Assembly (NCBI RefSeq): GCF_000189635.1
Contig: NW_002476178.1
Span: 434,001 to 498,000, forward strand
DNA from: Tetrahymena thermophila SB210
Taxonomy: Eukaryota > Ciliophora > Oligohymenophorea > Hymenostomatida > Tetrahymenidae
Length of the DNA stretch: 64,000 bases
Direction: 5' to 3'
The stretch's first letter is position 1, and the number at the start of each line of letters is the position of its first letter. Of this stretch, positions 24,382 through 37,266 are shown piece after piece. The translations under genes and the position numbers were made by a program. The notes beneath the pieces were generated by a model that was not told where the DNA came from, did not search any database, and worked only from the letters and a program-made list of their open reading frames with translations.

Positions 24382-25296
24382 TCAGTCAAATAAATTACTT
24401 GGCATTGTAGGTAATAAGAAGGACTATTAATCTCTAGTATTTTTGATTGACTCTATAGCATACTGTAGTTCAATCGTTTTTTTTATTTATTATCTTGTAT
24501 TCTAATGAAAAGTATTTAACTATTCTTTAAGTTGAGGTTACATATTTTTGACTCTATCGATTTCATTTGAAATACTTTTTGTGCATTAATCTAGACATAA
24601 TTTTACACATTATGAAAGGTCTATTTCTTTTTCTTAACCTTTGTCATCTTTGACTTTGATAATATTACTCTAATTTTCTTTCTATTACTCTTGCTAAGAT
24701 TTTTAATTCTTTTAAGATCCTTAACTAGTATTTATAATTTTAGGGTTTATTTCTATTTATTACTATTTTTATTTTGCTATTTATTAAGTTTCAACTTATT
24801 TAAGTTCATTATCTAATTTTTCTTAAAATTTATCCAGCACTTTCTCTTTAAGAGCATCTGTTTTATTAATTATGTCTCTAAACTAGTTTATTGATTCCTT
24901 ATTCTTTTCCTCTAACTACAGATTCTTAGCTGTGTACAAAGATGCTTTTTGATTTTTTTCTGTAGAATCAAAAGCCAAAAATTCTGTATTATCTCTTATT
25001 GTGCAAATTATATGATTGTAAAAACCTTTTAATCTTTTTTTAAAATGATGCTTTTTTTAAATAAGCTCTGCTTATATATTTTCATCGTTACTATTTTCAA
25101 TTTTCATATGGTCATTGAAAACTGATTCAATATCCTCTAAAACCTTATCTTTTATCATGTGCAACTCTTCTTTGGATTATATCGGTAGCTATACTTTTTG
25201 CTTTGGTTTGCTTTTTTCATCTTATAATTTCTTATCATTTTCATTAAGATTATTGTTTTCTTATTATTTAGAAGGAGATTATTTCTCATTAATCAT
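24382..25296 (-). CDS. Coiled-coil protein of unknown function, 304 aa
   Basis: One frame without introns from ATG at 25296 to TGA at 24384-24382. The product is hydrophilic, rich in Lys, Glu, Gln and Asn. Residues about 40-170 have helical heptad character (EELHMIKDKVLEDIESVF, then RDIINKTDALKEKVLDK). A Gln-rich linker (about 175-215) is followed by another helical part with CVKLCLDQCTKSI, containing three cysteines in ten residues. It ends in LPTMPSNLFD. No signal peptide, membrane segment or known domain was recognised. It could be a cytoskeletal structural protein, but that is a guess. Confidence 0.75.
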
Positions 25297-25637
25297 TTTA
25301 ATTAGATACGCTATTCTATCTTCTACTTAAATAATTTAATATTTGCAAACTTTTTAAAATTGAAATTTTGAGGGAAAATTAACTTAAAAATAATCAAAAG
25401 ATAATTAAATGAATGACAAATTGTTTTTGGTGTCAAAAATACCAAAATATTTTCAAAAAATTTATTTTTTCGATAAAAATTAATAATTTATAGTTCTCAT
25501 AAAAAATCATTTTACAAAATATAAAAAAAAATAATATCATTTTTTATATAAATTTAATTTATTTATTTTTTTGTTTAATTGTTTGTTTTACCTTGTCAAT
25601 ATTTGAAATTTAATTAAAAATATAGAAATTTTATTAA
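25297..25637. other. Short AT-rich spacer
   Basis: About 340 bp between two minus-strand genes; A/T runs only. It should carry the promoter of the coiled-coil gene and the 3' end of the 1,837-residue gene. Confidence 0.5.
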
Positions 25638-28600
25638 TCAACATTATAAGTTTTAATTAGGTTAGTATTCTGAATCATTTTAATTTTTAAGTATTGAAAA
25701 TTAATTTATTTAATAAGTTAAATCTATTTCACTAGCATTAAGTTTAAGGTGGGAGTTTTCAGTATCGTCTAAATTCGAACTCAAAATTGTTTCTTTCTTG
25801 GCTGAAGAAGCTTAAATTTTTAAACGTTTAACTGAATTTTATTACTAAATTTAATCATTTTCATTTTTTTTAGAGGAACTCATGTAAGCAATGTTTTTTG
25901 GGTATGTTTCACAAAATTTTTATTCTGAGTATTCATTTTTATTTTCAGGACTTGTTGTTTTCATAGAAGATATCGACTTAGTACTTCCAACTTAATTCTA
26001 AAAAACTTTACAATCAATATTTATCCTTGAAGATATTATTTTTTCTTCTATCTCATTATATAATTTTTTTTACTTATTTTTTTAACTGCTTTAAAGGAAT
26101 TTTTGTTTTTCCAGAACTTCTTAAAGATCTTACACTTAGAGCTTAAGTGAAATTATTTCTGCTTCTTTCTCGTTTACTGTTAACTAAAGCTCTTCTAACT
26201 ACTTTTTTTGCTCAAATTACTTTGGTATGTAATTTGATTAGAGTGGTTTCATCTCACAGGTGTTTGATCTGTTCATTCTCATATTATGCTCTGAAGCTTA
26301 AGGATACGCTTTATCATGTGCAGAAGATAGACTTCTATGGCTATACTCTAAACCCTCTGCATAAACTTCTTTTTAATGATCCAATAATATGCCTGATTAT
26401 AATTCTCTTAATGACCTGTTCAGAACAGAGTTTTCAGAAATATTAGGGACTGCAGATAATGAAGTGCAAGAGTAAGAATTGTAAGCAACTTATGGGGATT
26501 CATTTCTGCAACTACTCAAAGTTTAAGCCTTATAATATTAATCTTCGTTTCTATTTGGCACAGAATGAACTCTCTATTCTGATTACTAATTATTGCTTGA
26601 TAGTTATGAAGTTAAATTTGAAAGTGTTTGATTGAGCTTTTTGATACGATCACTATTGTTGTTGCTTATATTTTTAGGTAAAAAGCTAGTTTATGGTTTA
26701 AATGTCATAAACTACTATCCTGCCTAGGATTATCCTTAATTGGACATGCTTGTCTATAAAATAATATAGCTCCTATCTACAATACTTTCTTCAGTCACAC
26801 ATTTAGATCCAACTCTATTCTTAGCAAAACTTGTATGTTATAGTATTTGTGTGCTGTGCTCAGTGCTTTGATTTGAATGATTAAGCTTTTCTAATGTTTT
26901 GTTTGAAGCTTATTTATTCCTATTTCTTTAATTACTATAATAGTTTATTGATTTTTTCGATGAAGATATATTATTTTAGTTCTTTTACAAGTGAGGTTTG
27001 ATGCTAGAACTAGAAAAGCTTTCGAAACTTTATTAACTTAAGTTGCACATACTTGTATTTATTCCATCTATATTATAATTTTTAGTTTTGCTTTATATTT
27101 ATTTGGTTTAAGATGGACTTGCAATTTATTTTTATTTTGAAAACACTTAACTTTGTAGTTCTTAACCTCTGTTTTAACTTTTAGAAAGATTCAATTATTT
27201 CTAGGTATCAGACTTAATAGATTATTGTGATTAATTTAATTACTTCTTGCAAATTTCTAATAACTGCTATTTAGAGAGCTCCTCCAACACCTAAATTTAT
27301 TGAGGAGTTAAATGACTTAAAGACTCTTCTAATTTTAAATTTTTTTCTTAAAAATCACCACTATTTCCTAAGTCTTAATAATAATTTTACTTAGAGTGGC
27401 TTTATTATTTATCTGATTCTTATTGCTTTTAGTTTTGATATTGTAAATTTTAAATTGGAAAATGTTTTTAATTCCTATTTTGTTAAGAATAAGAGTAGTT
27501 TAATTTGCTCTTAGTCTTAGACGCTTCAACATTTTTTGTTTTTTCTTTTTAGTTTAAGTTATCATTTAAATTTATCATTTTATCAAGACTCTAAAATCTA
27601 GTTTCCAACTTTAGGTCATCTTCTGTCATGTTAAAATCTGAGTTTTTAGGAATATTACTGCTAATTAAACATTATTAGAGCTTTTCTTTAGTATTACTTG
27701 AAAATGTCTTTGATGATCTATTGCTTCTTCCTTTCTGGTCGTTACTTGAAGAAGCGAAAGAAGAACAATTATTTTCAAAATTAAGTTACTTTACAATTTA
27801 TTCTATGTCTGTTGAATTAGATTATTTATTTATATCATCTTCCTCTTCATATCTAATACTTTTAGAATCCTATTGAGGTATTATTGAACTAGCCATTTTT
27901 TTTAAGCTTGCGTCAGATTTATTAAAATTCTAAGCATCTTCTTACTCGATGTCAAAGCTAAAATTTAATGGAAGAGAAGTATTTCCAGATTAAGATGGAT
28001 TAATTAAAATTTGGGTTGGATTCTGATTTCCTCTACTCATTATTTTTTACAATATTTGTTATGCACTTGAAGGCATAGCTCTCATTATTTCGTTTACTGT
28101 CTTAGAGTCAACAACTCTTGGCTCTAAATTTTCAAGGCTCATTTAAGATTCTAAACATATTGAAGAAATATGTGACTAAAATCCTCCTTTACTTTATTCA
28201 TTATATTTAGATAAGTTTAAAGGTGATTCTTAGTAAGATTTCTCCTAGCCTGGTAACGGGCTTTCCTCAAAGAAACTTTCTCTATTAAATTGTAATTTCT
28301 TTTCGTCATTGTTAAAAACTTTATTTTCATTCTAAATTATAGAGAAAGATTTTTATGTATTACTATACTAATCATTTATATCTTAAGAAATGTTAGGCTC
28401 AATATGCCTAGTCAATTAGTTACTAGTTGGTTGATGCTATTAACTGATCTATCTAACAATTTATTCAACTTAATTTTTTAATGAAGTTTAGTTATTTTAT
28501 TAAACATTTTATTTAAATGCTTCAATCTAAACTTATTGATCTGTGACTTATTGTTGTCGTTATTCATATTGATTATTTTTAAATTAATTATGTTATTGTT

Positions 28601-31151
28601 AATTATTGTTTTAAAAAAAGAATGATTGCTATTTAACTTAATTTTATGTTGTATTTTAGCTATTTCCTTCTGAAAAAAATGTTTAAACTCTTCCTTTTTC
28701 TAAAAGATTATTAAGTTTATCCATAACTTCAGATGATCCATTTTTATTTAAATTAACTATGCTTTTAACTTTTTCTTTGCTATTTGATCTTTTTTAAACA
28801 TCTTTTGGCTTACTGATAAGCTTATTCTTATCATAAATCTACTTTTCTAGACTAGAGGATTTGGATCTCCCAGCTCTTAATATCTTATCTAGATTACTGA
28901 ATAATGAAGCTTTTTAAGGACTTTTTATGTTTTTCTTTGAATTGGATGTTACTGAAAGAGATGTGAACGTAGGGGATATTCTTTATTAACTTGTTTAACA
29001 AAAGTTTTCTATCTTATCCATGTTTAACGAAGATCTATTTTTTAAGTTAGAATTTATATTTTTTTAACTTTTTAATTCTAATGTTTTATTCTTTTCAGCA
29101 CCATTAGTAGCACTTCCACTATTTATTTGTTTTTTAGATTTTTAATTACTCCTTGTTGAGCTATATGATAGTGGAGTTTACTATTTATCCCCTAAAGCAA
29201 TCTGAGATGTTTTAGACCTTTGAGCTTTATTTTAAGTACTAACACTAGGAGAAGAGTTACTATTTTTAATTCTATTAATATAATTTTAAACTCTGTTGCT
29301 GCTAAAATTGTTATTTTAGCTTAATGAAATATTCACATTTTTTTTATTTATAGAAGATAATTAGTTTCCTCCTTCCTTCAAGCTAGAAGTTGATTTGTCA
29401 TTGCTCTTATAATTTTACTAAGACATAGAAGAAGTAGATCTTTCTAAAACCTTTTTTGATGTCTACTTTTTTGTAGTTCCTAGTGATAAAGGTCTTTTTT
29501 ACTAAGGAGAAATAGAACGATCAAAAAAATTTGATGAAGGCCTTTGCTCTATTTCTTCCAAAATATTCTTTTAATTTCTGCTTAAAATTTATTGCAAAAT
29601 TACTTAATTTTCTTAGCTTAGTTAACAACTAGTTTAAATATTAAGACCTCTATCTTAGGAAAACGTAAGTTCGTTTTAAGTGCTATACTAATTTTAAATA
29701 TTTTTATTCTTATTAATCTTTTCCATAGAATTATTTTTTTGGTTTCTTTTTTTATCTTCATTTAGCATATTTTTATTTGTTACTACTTTATTTTATACAT
29801 TCGAAACAGGACTAATGCTTCTTTAAGTAAAATATTTCTTGGGATCATTTTGCTTTGTAGATTAATATTTATTCGCTTAGGTTTAGATGTACTTCTCTTC
29901 TCTTTATGTATTGTATCCTATTTATAATCCCTCTAGTTAATCAATTTGATTATTTTAGTTGTTTTTAGAAATACTAAAGTTGTTGTTCCTTTTTGGCTAT
30001 TATTACCTTTAAATATTAGAAGTATTCGAATTGATATTTTTTTAGTTTGGTTTATTTTAAACATTTTCTAATTCAAAAGAAAAATCTCCTAAATCTTTAT
30101 CTATAAAGCTCAAATTTGAATATGTTTAATTATTGAATTATTTATCATTCATCTAAAGTTAGTTTACATTTTATTTATTGATTTATTATTGATTTTATTA
30201 GAATTTTTACTTTTAGATATATTTTTCTGATGATAGCTATTAATTAATTTAATTATCTTACATCGCAGTTATATCCTTAGCTCTTTAAAAAACACCACTT
30301 CCCTATTTATGTTTGCTCACATCTTAGTACTGACCTTGGAGTATTTTTAAATAAGTTGTTTATGGCTAGTTTTCTTTTTATTAGTCTTTGTTCCTAAAGT
30401 TATTAGACGATTACTAGGCTTTCAATAATTATTTTGGTTGCTTAAATGAAGAGTTAGATTTACATTAAGAAGTCTCTATGCAAGTATTTGATTCATAAAC
30501 CTTCTTTGAAGATGATAACAACAAAGAATTAAAGCTACTTGTATTTACACTTTATTCATCAAAAAAATCCTCATTTTATGATGGGTTTAGAGTAACTTTT
30601 GATCCATCTTCAGAATTCCTTCCCATTATTTTTTGAAGGATGTTTTGTGCACTTTTAGGCATTATCTTCATTATTTAATCTACAGTTTCTCTATTTACTG
30701 ATCTGGGAGCTATCTGCTATTCATCATATACAGAGTCCATAACTGAAAAAGTTTTATTGATGTTATTGTTATCATCTTTATTACGTTAGGAGATAATAAA
30801 ATTGTTAGAGCTATTTTAGAAGGAGCATTCATTTTGATTATTTCTAAAAACATTTGTATTATTTTGTTTTAAGAAGCGATGAAAATTATGATCTAGAGAT
30901 TCTTAGACTTGTATTTCACCTAAGCAATTATCATATTTGCTGCCATTACCTTAATCAATACAAGTATTGCTATCTAATCTAGTCAAGTCAATACCTTCAT
31001 CGTCATGACAATTCAGAATAAGATTCTATTTTGAGACTTATTTGAAGGCATTTTGCTTTTAATATGAATTATTTTTTAAGAGCTTACTAGATTTGTTGGG
31101 AACAGATTACTGCCTATTAATTTAAACTTCACTGAGAATACCCTTGTTCAT
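25638..31151 (-). CDS. Giant low-complexity protein, 1,837 aa, one exon, duplicated motif
   Basis: A single frame of 1,838 codons from ATG at 31151 to TGA at 25640-25638; an in-frame TGA lies 21 nt upstream of the ATG, which supports the start. The product is dominated by Asn, Gln, Ser and Lys with repeated RSxSP-like patches, as expected for a large disordered, phosphorylated protein. Two copies of a ~45-residue motif stand out: PRSVNRETVDQIMKIMP followed by KSAQNILQKIM (about 148-191), and PRVVDSKTVNEIMRAMP followed by SSAQQILQKIM (about 1009-1053). Each is followed by an NPSQ element. Near residues 1630-1700 a real coiled coil appears (QLEELQLTVNEKEAEII). No catalytic domain or membrane segment was seen. 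It may be a scaffold of cytoskeleton or cortex; I do not recognise the family. Confidence 0.85.
27992..28127 (-). repeat. Internal protein motif, copy 2
   Basis: Encodes PRVVDSKTVNEIMRAMP, SSAQQILQKIMSRG, and then an NPSQ element about 15 residues further on. It matches the copy at 30579-30709 at most hydrophobic positions. The pattern (TV..IM..MP.SAQ.ILQKIM) suggests two or three short amphipathic helices. Confidence 0.8.
30579..30709 (-). repeat. Internal protein motif, copy 1
   Basis: Encodes PRSVNRETVDQIMKIMP, KSAQNILQKIMGRN, and an NPSQ element downstream. It lies about 860 residues before copy 2 in the same protein. The sequence between is low complexity, so the motif pair is the conserved part. 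Confidence 0.8.
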
Positions 31152-32359
31152 GAAGCTAGCTAATTATCAAATGCTCTGTTTAGTGACAAAAGTTTTAAGT
31201 AGCCTAATTCTAAAATATTTTATAAATAAATATATAGTTAATATTAACAAAAAACAAGCCTTTTATCTTAATTAATTTCTTTATATTTTTTTCTTCACTT
31301 TATTTTTTCAAAATTTTGGCACAACAAATTTCCAAACGGCTTTATTTTTTTAGTAGTCTTCTTTTAATATATTAAAGTAAATTGATATGATATATAGCTC
31401 AAAGTAAAGATATATTTATCGGCTGATTAATTAATTTACATTTGCATAATGATTATGAAAGTATTGTTATTATTTATTCATTTATTATCTAATCTTTAAG
31501 AATAACTTCAAAATAAATCAAAATTTTATTTAATAAATTTTAACGAAAATTTACAACCATTTATATTCACTCTTCTTAAAAATCTATAAAAGTTATGGTT
31601 TAAAGTAAAATAAATAAACTTCATTTTTCTCAGAATAAATTAATTTTTCATAAATGTTTTAAGATTATTTTGAACAATTATCAAGATGTTTTTTAACAGA
31701 ATAAAATTAATTTATTTTTTAAAATAAAATTTAATTTAATTTATTTAATATATTCTATCTTATTTAATTTAGATTGAAATTTCTTTATAAAGAGGCTCTA
31801 AAATAAAAAAATTTTATTTATATAATAATTAATTTTAAAATGAACTCAAATCTTCTAAATATTTTCCATTAAATAAATACAAGTATATGAATAATTATTA
31901 TGAGGATGAAATAAATACAAAAATATATTCTAGCTAGATATAAGAACAAGCTAAAAGTATTGATTTTCTAAAAACATATTTTATTTACTTTAAGTTATTA
32001 TATCAAATTTTAATATTAAAATATTTAAATTTATTTTTAATTCTACTATTTTTTTAATTTGGTAACAAATTTGTAAATCAAACAAAACAATTTTATAAAT
32101 TAAAAAAAGATTTACATTTCAGAAAAATATAAAAAAGAGTGAGTTTCTTTTTAACTAGAGATAGATTTAGATTAATTATTAATTAATCGATTAACAAAAT
32201 AGGTACTAATATTTTTATTTTAATAAAATTACAATTATTGAAATAATTTTATCATAATAAATTTATTTTAAAATAAAGCTTCCTAAACTGTTTGTATTAA
32301 ATTTATAATAAATAATCTTTTGAGTGATTAAAATTATTTTTATTATAGTTATTTAGCAT
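31152..32359. other. Intergenic, AT-rich
   Basis: About 1.2 kb between two large minus-strand genes. A/T runs, no protein-like frame or RNA recognised. It is the expected 5' flank of the 1,837-residue gene. Confidence 0.5.
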
Positions 32360-35017
32360 TCAATGAAAATACTTTATGTAATCTGTATTTTTTGTATAAA
32401 TTTTATTATCTTGCTGCTGGAAATAAATATTTTTTTTGGCATTAGAATAATCAATTGCAAGTGTCTTTTAAATATCAAAGTATTTTTATATTTTAAAGTG
32501 TTTAACAACTTCAGCTCTAGTATGAAATTACTTTTAAGTGTAAGATAGAGGACTGTTGATTCTTTTTTCATCTAGGTATAGATTTTAACCTGTTTTGTTG
32601 GCTAATAGAGAGTCTATTTTTTAAATATTGTTGCCAATATCTTTTTCTAAATTCTTTATAGCTTTGCTATTGAATTTTTTGCCATCTTTTGTTATTAGAT
32701 TTTCAGTTTTAATTTTTTAAACATTTAGAAAGGCAGTTTTTCTATTTTTTATTTGAACATTTTAATTTTCTTCTTCTATAATTTTATTGCTATCAAAACT
32801 ACTTTTTGGCCTTTGTTTTCTAAAATTTTCATATGAAGCCGTTTTTTTATTGTTTATTTAAGCTTATGATATAATCTCAAATTCAGATTCTTATGATTAA
32901 ATTGCTTCTTCTTTGAAGTTTTCCTTTTCTAATGTACTTATTCTTATGGGCTTTTAATTTTCATAAACTAATTCTTTATCTAAGTATGTTTTAGAAGATC
33001 CTATTCTCGATTAAGATTACTATTTCTTTTTCTTTTCGATTGATTAGTTTATTTAATTTGATATTATAATATCGAAATTAGATGCACTTTTAAATATTTA
33101 GCCTATGAACTGCAACTTTTTATCTCTACTTTAAATATTAGCTTTTGTCCCAGCTAAGCTGTCATGAGTATGGAGAAATTTGTCAGCGTGCTTCATTGTA
33201 AATTACAAACTCTTTTTTCTGTCTATTTCAAATTATTTAACAGAATTTTTTTTGCTTGATTCTATGTTATTCTCTTCAACTTCTATTTCTCTAGAGCTTT
33301 TAAATTAATCTACTTTAGATGGAGAATGAGATTTTCCTCTGATTTATGGAATGCTACAAGTTGATTCGTTTAATGAATTTTAAAAATTTAAATTAGCCAT
33401 TGAAGAAAATCTCTTGAGCAATGTAGTATTTTGGTTTTAATTAATAATGTTCTTTTATGCAGAATGTGGTAATGAGAAAGAAACTGTTGCTTTATCTTAT
33501 TTCAATTCTTTTTAATTCACACCCTATAATGGGGCATCGATGTAAGGTTATGAACCAAGTGAATTATTTCTTGTTACTTGTTTAAGAAACAGAGATTTTT
33601 ATGAGTTTTAATTGCCATAGATGATAATTTAATCTGAATTCTAACGTTATTTCATTTTGAAATCTTGCTACTCATTTGGATTATCTATTTACTTTTAATC
33701 TTGTTCTAAGATTGAATCATTAAAATCATTCATTAATTGCTGAATTTTACTATTTTAAAATTCAATTTAGTTCTACATTGAATTACCAACTAAATATTCT
33801 TCTTGTTTGTTTTAGTTAGCAGATGAAACAAAAGGTGTATTTATATTGACCTAATCGCTTTAAAATGTTATTCCTCTTTGACTTTATTGAGAAAGTACAT
33901 TTGACCTAGCTGAATTTGGAATTAAATTAGTTTATCTTCTCGAAGCTGTATTACTTTATAAAGTGCTACTTAATAATTTACCCTAGCTGGTATCTGATAG
34001 ATTAAGATCTTTGACTCTAAGCTAATTTTCTATGTTATTTTATCTTTGTTTTAATGATTTTTAAGTTTGTTAAAGATTAATATTAGTTGAAGGATTTGTG
34101 ACTTGGGTTTACTGGTAATGTTATCTAGGTAGTTTCTACTATTATACTACTTTATTAATATCATTAAGATTATCAGATGCAATAGTTTCTAATCTAATAG
34201 TTTATACATTTTTAGGAAATATAAAAATTGATTTATTTTGAGAAGCAAGTATTTCCTATTCATCTTAGCTAACTAAATTTTTTTAACTAGGAAATGGGGA
34301 AATAAAGTAGTTTTTTGCAGTTGAATCTATTTCTAAAACAGGATTAGCTCTTTTTTGAGCTTTAAAACTGCTTTTTCTTTGCATTTAATTTGGATTTTAT
34401 AAATTCTGCTTGTATTCTAGTGAAGGAATTTTATGTAAGTGTTTTTACTCGCTTGAGGGGATACTTATTTAATTAATAGTGTTCTCAGCTTATCTTTACT
34501 AGCTAAAATAAACTTACTATTGAGACTAGTTTAAAATTTCTTTAGAGCTCTATGGTGAAAGTATATTGATAGATTTTATAGGAACATCTTCAGAAGTATT
34601 CATTTATTTACTTTTGTAGTTTTGGTTTTTTTCATGCAGCATATGGATAATTTTCTAAGTCTTTTTCTACAGCTATTCATTAAATTCTTATCTTTAAATG
34701 TTATTCTTTTCACTGGATACTAATTTATAAAAATGAAAAAATTCTTTGACGCTTGCTACTTCGCGCTGGTCCTCATAATAGAATCCTTTTTGTTTTCTTT
34801 ACTCAGGTTTCGAAGATTATTTTGAAAATAATTAGTTAAGTAAGTCTTGCTGCTTAAGCTTTCCCTCACACATTCGATTAATTAATATGTGCTCTATGCC
34901 CTTAGGCTAGCATGATGATAGTGTTGAAGAAGATCTTAAATTGTCAAGTTTTAAGATTTATCTTGATTGCTATTTACTTTGCAGTCTATAATTAATGTTA
35001 AAGTGAAAGTTAGACAT
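32360..35017 (-). CDS. Large Q/N/S-rich protein of unknown function, 885 aa
   Basis: One frame of 886 codons from ATG at 35017 to TGA at 32362-32360. Near the start a more ordered block (about residues 38-110) has GIEHILINRMCEGKLKQQDL and REVASVKEFFHFYKLVS. A long disordered region rich in Gln, Asn, Ser and Lys follows. The last ~100 residues are helical and basic (AIKNLEKDIGNNIQKIDSLL, and EVVKHFKIQKYF). There is no similarity by eye to the duplicated motif of the neighbouring 1,837-residue protein. Smaller ORFs overlapping the 3' end on either strand are shadows. The first exon may lie further upstream, because the ATG is preceded by open sequence; the single-exon model is the simplest. Confidence 0.8.
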
Positions 35018-35516
35018 CAGAGCAAAAACTTTTTTATAATAGAATAAGTTTTATAATGTGAATTGACTGTCTCTTTTTGCAATTAGCTCTAAGAAATTCA
35101 AGAAAAATTTACTAACTTTTACCTAAAATAAATAAAAATATAATTAACTATATTAATCTCTGAATAATGATAATCATTTAATTTATGAATTTATTTTGTA
35201 AATTTGTTTTTAGTTTTCAAAAATATTGATTTATTTTGTGAGCATTTACAAAAAAGATTCGACCAGTATTTCCTAAAAATTAATAAAAATTAAAAATTAA
35301 AATGTTTTTAGAACAAAAAATATTTAGTTTTAAAAGTAATTATTAATATATATTTTTAAATCAATTATTACATTAATTTTAATGGAGAAGAAATTATAAA
35401 TTTGATTAAATGCATAAAAAGTTGTTTGTTTTAAATTATTTATAAAATATTCAAATGGCTTTATTGGATACAAAAATAACACCACATTCTTAATATTTAG
35501 TTTAAAAAAGAGTTTC
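35018..35516. other. Intergenic, AT-rich
   Basis: About 500 bp between two minus-strand genes, with the 5' flank of the 885-residue gene. The first ~100 bp next to 35017 has a weakly protein-like composition and could hold a non-coding leader or extra exon. Nothing else was seen. Confidence 0.4.
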
Positions 35517-36804
35517 TCATGTAATGATAATAATATTAGAGTTTGAATGAATAGTTATTTCTTCTGCAGTTCTACCAAAGAAACTCTTATCTTCTATCTA
35601 AGCCCTATAACCATTATTGCCTATCTGTGTAATATATAATAATTGATTTTAAAAGGTAATTTAAATAATACTTTACTATAACAAATTGAAATTAATCTTC
35701 ATTGCCACAGCTATTAACATGCTTAATTATTTGTTCTGTTGCGTTATACGATGGTGTGAGCTCAACAAATTTCCAATTAATCTATTTATTTTATTTTATT
35801 TAAATGGTTTTAGTTTTTTCATTTTATCTCCTAAATTACATGTTTTGCTTATTCTAAATCTTCTTAAAGCTTTGCATCAATAGTTCTTGTGAATTTCTAT
35901 TTGTCTGGAGTTGGTGCATAACATATTGTAATTTTATCATTTGGATTTTATGCTAAATTAAGTGCATAATTTAATGCTTTATAAGATTTATTTGATCCAT
36001 CTATGCAGACTAAAAAGTTGAAACCTTGAGATTGAGTCTCTTTTCTTTGGAAAACATTTTTAACCTAAAAAAGTGGATATTTAACAATAAGACAAATAAG
36101 GGATGAATAATTTAAAATATTTTACTATAACTAAAGGAACTTTGCTATGATAGCAAGCTTATGAAACTGTTTAAGTTAAACCTCTTTATCTATTAGTATT
36201 GAAGATATTATTAGATATATTTATATATTATATTTTATATTTTATATAGAATTTCTTTAAAAATGTATTAAATTCTGTTTTAAGTACTCTTTCACTCCTT
36301 TTCTACCATAAAAGCCTAAAAATAAAAAGCTAATCTGCAATTGACCACAAAGGGATATTATTTATTCTCTGCATGAGGGTTAGTTTGGGTTCTTCTCTTC
36401 AAAAACAAGTTTATATTTATTGTGCGCAAACTGTTTCATATATTTGAATATTAAAATATGATAATAAAGGTTATCTATTATCTGCAATATGAAAGCTTTA
36501 TGTTGTTTATAATTAACTAAAAGTTACCTTTTCATCGCATTCTAACTTATATTAATCATAAATGGTTTCTGCCTGCATTTTTTCAGGTAGATATTTTTTA
36601 TTTCTGTTTGTGATATGTGCAATAATTAATTGGTCAAATTGATCTTTCTTTTGCTCAAGAAATTCCAAAGATTGCTTTTCATAAAATAATTAGTCAGATA
36701 TTGATGTTTGCTGATTTAACATTTTATACCTCATATGCTTTTCTACTATAATCTGATCCATCTACTGCTACTAATAGATTTTTAAACTCTATTAATTGTG
36801 ACAT
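35517..36804 (-). CDS. Tandem universal stress protein (two UspA domains)
   Basis: Nucleotide-binding stress-protein fold, two copies in one chain. Seven exons (36804-36730, 36674-36528, 36481-36288, 36189-36126, 36064-35840, 35781-35677, 35624-35517) give 305 aa; introns are 55, 46, 98, 61, 58 and 52 nt, phases consistent. Domain 1: NLLVAVDGSDYSRKAYE, then FDQLIIAHIT, then LGFYGRKG, ending SKVPLVIVK. Domain 2: FNFLVCIDGSNKSYKALNYA, then ITICYAP, ending GNNGYRAQ ... FFGRTAEEITIHSN and IIIIT. Both domains keep the early V(D/I)DGS-type Asp and the G-x2-G ... G-R motif of ATP-binding members, although spacing is not exact. Several + strand ORFs here are shadows. Confidence 0.88.
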
Positions 36805-37266
36805 TTTTGATTTTATTATTTTTATTATAAAATTTAATCAAAATTTTTATAAAGTTACTTGCAACAATCTAAATATATTTTATTATATTAAAAATATATA
36901 TAAAACCATCAAATAAAATACAAATTAAAAACTATTTTTCATATAATTTCTTTTAATAAAATATATTTTCATGAAAAAATAAACCAATTGGCTTACTTTT
37001 AATAATAAAAGGTTTTATTCAAAATAAATTTATAAAACAAAAAAAAAAAATTTTGACTTATTAGATATTTCTGAGTAGATTTATTAGCATTTAGCGAATT
37101 TATGATTTTGCTTAATTTATGTAATTTCTATCGTAAAACTAGAATTAATAAATTAATTATCAAGATAAATAACAAGAATAAATATATCTTATAATAACAC
37201 TATTCATTATTTTTCTAAAATAATATTGATATTTAATATATTTAACTTGCTTCTAATAAAATTATT
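36805..37266. other. Divergent intergenic region
   Basis: About 460 bp between the tandem-USP gene (-) and the small coiled-coil gene (+). It should carry both promoters. AT-rich, with no RNA or repeat recognised. Confidence 0.5.

Noticed and set aside
24382..25296. Treating the coiled-coil gene as part of the LZTFL1 or SKP1-like neighbour.
   Set aside because: Its own ATG and TGA frame it, and spacers of about 1 kb and 340 bp without coding signal separate it.
26147..26446. Plus-strand ORF of 99 codons with Leu-rich composition.
   Set aside because: Antisense shadow of the 1,837-residue minus-strand gene, whose frame is continuous through this interval.
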